NCBI GenBank assembly: GCA_964430565.1
Contig: CAYSFD010000030.1
Coordinates: 1-25,098 of the forward strand
Source: VBDM01 sp964430565
GTDB taxonomy: Bacteria; Pseudomonadota; Gammaproteobacteria; Burkholderiales; SG8-39
DNA: 25,098 nucleotides
Direction of reading: 5' to 3'
Each line of letters opens with the position of its first letter. Position 1 is the stretch's first letter. A model generated the notes under the pieces. The model saw nothing but the letters and a program-made list of their open reading frames with translations. It was not told where the DNA came from and made no database searches. A program made the translations under genes and the position numbers. Below are positions 20,892 to 25,098 of the stretch, piece after piece.

Positions 20892-21155
20892 ATGACCGCA
20901 ACCGCCAAGCCTTGGCCCGCGATGCTCGCCTCGGGCGCCGCGTCGGCCCTGTGCTACGTCTTGCTGTTCGCAAACGAGAAAGAGGTGATGGCGGCATTCA
21001 CGCGCACCGACGGCTGGTATCCCACGCTGCCGGTGCTGACCGCTTTCCTCTTTTCGCTGGTGCACGGCGCGTTCACCGGCTATTTCTGGGAGGCCTTGGG
21101 TGTGGTCGCGCGCCCTGCGAGCAAGGAAGTCGCCTCGCAGGAGATCGAGGAATGA
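20892..21155 (+). CDS. Small two-span membrane protein upstream of TauE
   Basis: This 87-residue protein (MTATAKPWPAMLASGAASAL at its start) has two hydrophobic segments, about residues 9-26 and 45-70 (LPVLTAFLFSLVHGAFTGYFW), and a polar C-terminus. I do not recognise the family. The frame extends upstream to a GTG at 20814, but that would pass through the promoter-like repeat, so the ATG at 20892 is chosen, although without a clear Shine-Dalgarno. Its stop is four bases before the ATG of the TauE-like exporter, which suggests an accessory subunit. Confidence 0.7.
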   Translation: MTATAKPWPAMLASGAASALCYVLLFANEKEVMAAFTRTDGWYPTLPVLTAFLFSLVHGAFTGYFWEALGVVARPASKEVASQEIEE

Positions 21156-21159
21156 GCCA

Positions 21160-22182
21160 ATGAGCGGCGAGGCCTTCATCGCGCTGGAGCTGCACAGCGT
21201 TGCGTTTCTGCTGATCGTCGGCTTCATCGGCGGCCTGGTGAGCGGCTTCATCGGCTCGGGCGGGGCATTCGTCCTGACGCCGGCGATGATGAGCCTCGGC
21301 GTGCCCGGCGTGGTGGCGGTCGCGTCCAACCTGTGCCACAAGTTCCCGAAAGCGCTGGTCGGCGCATACAAGCGCCACAGATACGGGCAGGTCGACATCA
21401 AGCTCGGGCTGTGGATGGCGCTTACTGCGACGCTCGGCATGTGGTGGGGCGCGGGGCTGCAGCAGGACATCCGCAGGCTCTACGGCGAGGCGGGCTCCAA
21501 TCTGTATGTGAGCCTCGCTTTCGTCATCGTGCTGACGGTCGTCGGCCTGTTCGTGCTGCGCGACGCAGTGCGCGTTTACCGCAGCGGCGTGGCCGAGCAG
21601 ACCTCGCGGCTTGCGCGATGGGTGCAGTCGGTGGAAATTCCGGGAACGATGGTCAACTTCCCGGTGGCGAAGGTGCGCGTCTCCGTACTGTTCGTGCTGC
21701 CGCTGGGCTTCGCCACCGGGCTGCTCGCTTCGACCATCGCCGTGGGCGGCTTCATCGGCGTGCCCGGCATGATGTACGTGCTCGGGGCGTCGAGCCTGGT
21801 GGCCAGCGCAACCGAGCTCGTGATCGCGTTCGTGATGGGCCTCGGCGGCACCTTCAAGTTCGCGCTCGCCGGGCTGGTGGACATCCGCCTCGCGATGCTG
21901 ATCCTGCTCGGGTCGCTGTTCGGAGTGCAGCTCGGCGCCATCGGCACCACGTTCGTCAAGCCGTTCGTGATCAAGGCCGTAATGGCCACGATCATGCTGA
22001 TCGTCGCCGTAAGCCGCGCACTCGTCGTGCCGGTCTATCTGACGCAACTCGGCATGCTGTCGCTCGGCCGGACCAGCATATTGCTGCTCGAAAGGGCGAG
22101 CTTTGCGTTCATGGTGCTGGCGCTCGCTTCGGGCGCACTCATCATCGTTGGCGCGATGGTGCGCGGCTACCAGCATGGCTGA
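21160..22182 (+). CDS. TauE/SafE-family sulfite or organosulfur exporter
   Basis: This 340-residue membrane protein has about eight to nine spans and glycine-rich family motifs in both halves: GFIGGLVSGFIGSGGAFVLTP near the start and ASTIAVGGFIGVPGMMYVLG in the middle. TauE/SafE proteins move sulfite, sulfoacetate or related anions across the inner membrane. In this region it may release sulfite made by DsrAB when AprBA is limiting. The ATG at 21160 has GAGG nine bases upstream; a longer frame to 21100 lies inside the preceding gene. Direction and substrate are inferred from family and neighbours. Confidence 0.9.
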   Translation: MSGEAFIALELHSVAFLLIVGFIGGLVSGFIGSGGAFVLTPAMMSLGVPGVVAVASNLCHKFPKALVGAYKRHRYGQVDIKLGLWMALTATLGMWWGAGLQQDIRRLYGEAGSNLYVSLAFVIVLTVVGLFVLRDAVRVYRSGVAEQTSRLARWVQSVEIPGTMVNFPVAKVRVSVLFVLPLGFATGLLASTIAVGGFIGVPGMMYVLGASSLVASATELVIAFVMGLGGTFKFALAGLVDIRLAMLILLGSLFGVQLGAIGTTFVKPFVIKAVMATIMLIVAVSRALVVPVYLTQLGMLSLGRTSILLLERASFAFMVLALASGALIIVGAMVRGYQHG

Positions 22183-22212
22183 CCTGGAAGCCGCGGCAAG
22201 TCGCACCGGCCA

Positions 22213-22743
22213 ATGAAGGTCTGCATTGTTTCCGACAGCCACGACCGCGCCGACGCTCTAGCGTATGCCGTGCGGGAGGGGAAAGCGCAGGGCGCCGAGG
22301 CGGTAATCCATTGCGGCGACCTCATCGGCGCGCAGACGCTCAAGCCCGCCCTTGCGCTGGGATTGCCACTACACCTCATCCACGGCAACAATGCCGGCGA
22401 TCCGCAGGCCCTGCACAAGCTGTCGCAGGCGAGCGGCGGACTCCTCCACTACCACGGCGCCGACGCGCGCATCGAGCTCGCCGGCCGGCGGGTCTTCGTC
22501 GTGCACTATCACGATTATGGCTACGCCATGGCGTGCACCGGCGACTGGGAACTGGTGTGCTGCGGGCACTCCCACCAGGCCGAAGTGCGCAAGGTCGCGA
22601 GCGTGCAGGGCAATGCGAGCTGGCTCGTCAATCCCGGGACAGTGGCAGGACTCGCCGCGCCTGCGACCTGGGCGCTAGGTGACCTCGCTGCGATGCGCTT
22701 CGAGCTGCGGGATCTCGGCCGCCCGCATTCAACGGTTCTATAA
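22213..22743 (+). CDS. YfcE/MJ0936-type metallophosphoesterase
   Basis: This 176-residue protein has the full set of calcineurin-like metal motifs: DSHDR (residues 8-12), HCGDLIGA, IHGNNAGD, VHYHDYG and CCGHSHQ, followed by NPGTV. The family hydrolyses phosphodiesters or phosphomonoesters with two metal ions in the cytoplasm. The natural substrate is unknown. It starts 30 bases after the TauE-like gene and lies before the apr genes. Hydrolysis of a nucleotide by-product such as adenylylsulfate is imaginable from context only. Confidence 0.9.
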   Translation: MKVCIVSDSHDRADALAYAVREGKAQGAEAVIHCGDLIGAQTLKPALALGLPLHLIHGNNAGDPQALHKLSQASGGLLHYHGADARIELAGRRVFVVHYHDYGYAMACTGDWELVCCGHSHQAEVRKVASVQGNASWLVNPGTVAGLAAPATWALGDLAAMRFELRDLGRPHSTVL

Positions 22744-22764
22744 GCGCATAGCGAACTCTGAGGC

Positions 22765-22790
22765 AAGCGCCCGCAGGCGACGCTTAGAAT
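22765..22790 (+). promoter_or_regulatory. Hairpin and -10 element before aprM
   Basis: AAGCG (22765-22769) and CGCTT (22781-22785) with inner CC/GG can form a short stem, followed at 22785-22790 by TAGAAT, a good -10 hexamer about 29 bases before aprM. There is no good -35 and no T-run. It is probably the apr promoter region; a terminator for the preceding gene is less likely. Confidence 0.3.
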
Positions 22791-22818
22791 TCAAGTGGGA
22801 ACGGCGAGGAGACAAGAG

Positions 22819-23604
22819 ATGTTCACCAGCAATCCGTTTGCCGCGCTTTCGGCGTCCATCGCGCCTGCCGTCATGCAGACCTATGTCGTCGTCATGACCG
22901 TCCTGGTTGCGGCGGGGACGCTGTTTGACGTCGCGCATAAAGGCAGCGCCGAGTATTTTTTCAATAATTGGCGGAAATCGAAGAGCAAGGGGTCGAAGCA
23001 AATCGGTGGCAGCGAATTAGTGTCGATCGCCATCAAGACCGGCCTGGTGGACTTCCTCGCATCCGGGGAATTCTGCAACGCGCGACGTCGGGTCGCCCAT
23101 CTGCTGACCATGTACGGGTTCGTGATCTACGTCGTCACCACCGCCGTGATGGTGTTTGGCTATCCGACGCCCGCGACGCCAACGCCCGCCATCCTGCCGC
23201 AGCTCTGGTGGCTCGGCGGCTTGATGGTCTGCCTCGGTGGATACTGGTTCTGGTTCTTCATCCGGGTGGACGTCGCCGCCGAGGGCAATTCTCCGTTCCG
23301 CGTCGTGCGCGCGGATCTGTTCATCCTCTCGCTGCTGGCCAGCGTGACGCTGGGTCTGATCTGGGCCTTCGTGCAAGCGCGGGGCGGGGCCGGTGCCAAC
23401 CTGCTCTTCGGCTTGTACATCATCGCCACGACGGTGCTGTTCGGCTCGGTGCCGTGGTCCAAGTTCGCGCACATGTTCTTCAAGCCCGCAGCGGCCTTCG
23501 AGAAAAGGGTTTCCAACGCGAACGGCTCGAGGAGCAACCTGCCCGGGCCCGCCGACAAACCCGAGACGTTCGGCAGCACTCGCGAACAACCCCATCACTA
23601 CTGA
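22819..23604 (+). CDS. aprM: AprM, membrane anchor of adenylylsulfate reductase
   Basis: This 261-residue membrane protein has about five hydrophobic segments, for example AVMQTYVVVMTVLVAAGTLF near the start, MYGFVIYVVTTAVMVFGYP, and LFGLYIIATTVLFGSVPWSK. The C-terminal tail is polar. AprM is the presumed link between the AprBA reductase and the quinone pool in many sulfur oxidizers that lack the Qmo complex; no qmo gene is in the window. GAGGAGAC lies before the ATG at 22819, preferred over a GTG 24 bases earlier. It precedes aprB by 43 bases. Confidence 0.92.
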   Translation: MFTSNPFAALSASIAPAVMQTYVVVMTVLVAAGTLFDVAHKGSAEYFFNNWRKSKSKGSKQIGGSELVSIAIKTGLVDFLASGEFCNARRRVAHLLTMYGFVIYVVTTAVMVFGYPTPATPTPAILPQLWWLGGLMVCLGGYWFWFFIRVDVAAEGNSPFRVVRADLFILSLLASVTLGLIWAFVQARGGAGANLLFGLYIIATTVLFGSVPWSKFAHMFFKPAAAFEKRVSNANGSRSNLPGPADKPETFGSTREQPHHY

Positions 23605-23647
23605 TCAGCCCACCCATCGGCCTTCATTTCCGGAGACAACGAAAGCC

Positions 23648-24112
23648 ATGCCAACATTCGTTTACATGACCCGGTGCGACGGTTGCGGGCATTGTGTCGA
23701 CATCTGTCCGTCCGACATCATGCACATCGACAAGACCTATCGGCGTGCCTACAACATCGAGCCAAACTTTTGCTGGGAGTGCTACTCCTGCGTGAAGGCC
23801 TGCCCGCAGAACGCCATCGATGTCCGCGGCTATGCCGATTTCGCGCCTCTGGGCCACAGTGTCCGGGTGCTCCGGGAAGAGGCCAAGGCGACCATTTCGT
23901 GGAAGCTCAAGTTCCGCGACGGCCGCGAGAAGAACTTCGAGTCCCCGATCCGCACGACGCCCTGGGGATCGATCAAGGGCCCAGCCGAGTATGAGGCGCC
24001 CAAGTCCGGGGACTTGTCCAGCCAGGAGCTCGCGCAAGAGCCGCAGTCGCTCAACATCGAGGGTGGCCTGCCCTCGCTGCGCAAGGGTCAACTGAAGCAG
24101 GGAGCCGTGTGA
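23648..24112 (+). CDS. aprB: AprB, iron-sulfur subunit of adenylylsulfate reductase
   Basis: This 154-residue ferredoxin-like beta subunit transfers electrons from the AprA flavin. The two cluster motifs are Cys10-13-16-20 (RCDGCGHCVDICP) and Cys42-45-48-52 (FCWECYSCVKACP), with the long insertion-type spacing of AprB. The C-terminal part (GREKNFESPIRTTPWGSI onward) wraps around AprA in known structures. A GGAGA site precedes the ATG. Its TGA overlaps the aprA ATG by one base, so the two are coupled. Confidence 0.97.
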   Translation: MPTFVYMTRCDGCGHCVDICPSDIMHIDKTYRRAYNIEPNFCWECYSCVKACPQNAIDVRGYADFAPLGHSVRVLREEAKATISWKLKFRDGREKNFESPIRTTPWGSIKGPAEYEAPKSGDLSSQELAQEPQSLNIEGGLPSLRKGQLKQGAV

Positions 24113-25098
24113 TGGGACTGTTCGGAGGCAGGAAAACGGTTTTCGTTGACGCGGACATCCTCGTCATCGGCGGCGGCATGGCCGGCTGCGGGGCGACCTA
24201 CGAGGCCCGGCACTGGGGCCGCGACCTGAAGATCGTCTGCGTCGAGAAGGCGAATATCGAGCGCAGCGGCGCCGTCGCCCAGGGTCTCTACGCCATCAAC
24301 TGCTACATGGGCATGCAATGGGGCGAGAACCAGCCCGAGGACCATGTCCGCTATGCGCGCAACGACCTGATGGGGTTGGTGCGCGAGGACCTGGGCTACG
24401 ACATCGCCCGGCATGTGGACTCCACGGTGCACAAGTTCGAGGAATGGGGCCTGCCGATCATGCGGGACCCGAAAACCGGACGATATCAGCGCGAAGGCAA
24501 GTGGCAGATCATGATCCACGGCGAAAGCTACAAACCGATCGTCGCCGAGGCCGCGCGCAAGGCCGCGACCAAAGTCTACAACCGGATCATGGTCACCCAC
24601 CTGTTGATGGACAAAACCAAGGCCAACCGGGTCGCCGGCGCCGTCGGGTTCAACGTCCGCACCGGCGATTTCCATGTATTCCGGGGCAAGGCCGTCATCG
24701 TCTGCGCCGGCGGTGCGTCGCACATTTTCAAACCGCGTTCCGTGGGCGAGGGCATGGGGCGGACCTGGTATGCGCCCTGGAGCAGCGCGTCCGCTTACGC
24801 ATTGCCAATCCAGGTCGGCGCCAAAATGACGCAAATGGAAAATCGCATCGTCTTGACCCGTTTCAAGGATGGCTACGGTCCTGTCGGCGCCTACTTCCTG
24901 CACCTGAAGACGCACACCGAAAACGCCTATGGCCAGGAATACGAGTCGAAGTGGTACGAGGACACCAAGGCTTTGGTGGGCGAGTATATCGACCACCACC
25001 CGGTGCCGACCTGCCTGCGAAACCACGCGATTCTTAGGGAGCTCGCGGCCGGCCGCGGGCCCATCCGCATGGTGACCAAGGAGGCCTTCAAGGACCCC
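24112..25098 (+). CDS. aprA: AprA, flavoprotein subunit of adenylylsulfate reductase (3' end missing)
   Basis: The first 329 codons are present and open to the right edge; the normal protein is about twice as long. The FAD-binding fold is VDADILVIGGGMAGCGATYE near the N-terminus. ERSGAVAQGLYAINCYMG and RNDLMGLVREDLGYD are highly conserved AprA segments, and LTRFKDGYGPVGAYFLHLKT is also typical. In a sulfur oxidizer the enzyme joins sulfite and AMP to make adenylylsulfate, giving electrons to AprB and AprM. The genes that use adenylylsulfate (sat or apt) may lie beyond the edge. No frameshift is seen. Confidence 0.98.
   Translation, partial: MGLFGGRKTVFVDADILVIGGGMAGCGATYEARHWGRDLKIVCVEKANIERSGAVAQGLYAINCYMGMQWGENQPEDHVRYARNDLMGLVREDLGYDIARHVDSTVHKFEEWGLPIMRDPKTGRYQREGKWQIMIHGESYKPIVAEAARKAATKVYNRIMVTHLLMDKTKANRVAGAVGFNVRTGDFHVFRGKAVIVCAGGASHIFKPRSVGEGMGRTWYAPWSSASAYALPIQVGAKMTQMENRIVLTRFKDGYGPVGAYFLHLKTHTENAYGQEYESKWYEDTKALVGEYIDHHPVPTCLRNHAILRELAAGRGPIRMVTKEAFKDP

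Noticed and set aside
22744..22818. Rho-independent terminator after the phosphoesterase gene
   Set aside because: A short stem is possible but is not followed by a T-run, and a -10-like hexamer overlaps its end.
24088..25026. A 312-codon minus-strand frame at the right end
   Set aside because: Antisense to aprA, whose protein sequence is clearly recognisable across the same bases.

Overview
The window is GC-rich and gene-dense. It reads as a chromosomal sulfur-oxidation region from a sulfur-oxidizing proteobacterium. A betaproteobacterium is my best guess, because reverse-type dsrABEFHCMKLJOPN and aprMBA occur together, but this placement is inference and no rRNA or marker gene is present to fix it. 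dsrEFH and dsrL occur and dsrD does not, which points to the oxidative (sulfide- or stored-sulfur-oxidizing) Dsr pathway rather than sulfate reduction.

Region 1 (1-10599, minus strand) is one long operon in the order dsrA-B-E-F-H-C-M-K-L-J-O-P-N, with dsrN cut by the left edge. Gaps are short, and there are ATGA overlaps at dsrJ/O and dsrP/N. It encodes the siroheme sulfite reductase DsrAB, the sulfur relay DsrEFH and DsrC, the transmembrane complex DsrMKJOP, and the NAD(P)H-linked DsrL. The promoter region (10600-10723) holds GGGGATA repeats and a palindrome.

Region 2 (10724-18229) is an accessory region of poorly described genes. A tight plus-strand operon carries a TauD-like dioxygenase, a helical-repeat protein, a Cas6/Cmx6-like RNA-binding protein with no CRISPR array nearby, and a cysteine-less DsrC homologue. 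A minus-strand set follows: a DsrC homologue with one cysteine, a small protein and a free-standing S24 peptidase fold. Next come a 65-residue protein, a Sel1-repeat protein, an unknown 202-residue protein, an Sfum_1244-type protein, a tandem TusA-TusA protein, another one-cysteine DsrC homologue, a single-domain TusA and a CsoR-family repressor. With the canonical one, this makes four DsrC-family genes that differ in their C-terminal cysteines. Two promoters here, and possibly a third, lie so close to the start codon that leaderless mRNAs are predicted.

Region 3 (18371-25098, mainly plus strand) holds a DsrE2-like protein divergent from the CsoR-like repressor, a FadL/OmpP1 porin, a minus-strand DUF302 protein, a small membrane protein, a TauE/SafE anion exporter, a YfcE-type metallophosphoesterase, and aprM-aprB-aprA (AprA cut by the right edge).

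Inferred logic: reduced or stored sulfur is carried as persulfide through TusA, DsrE2, DsrEFH and DsrC to DsrAB and released as sulfite. Sulfite is then oxidized through AMP to adenylylsulfate by AprBA-AprM, or exported by TauE. The most novel parts are the orphan Cas6-like gene in an operon with a DsrC homologue and the set of DsrC paralogues that have lost cysteines.
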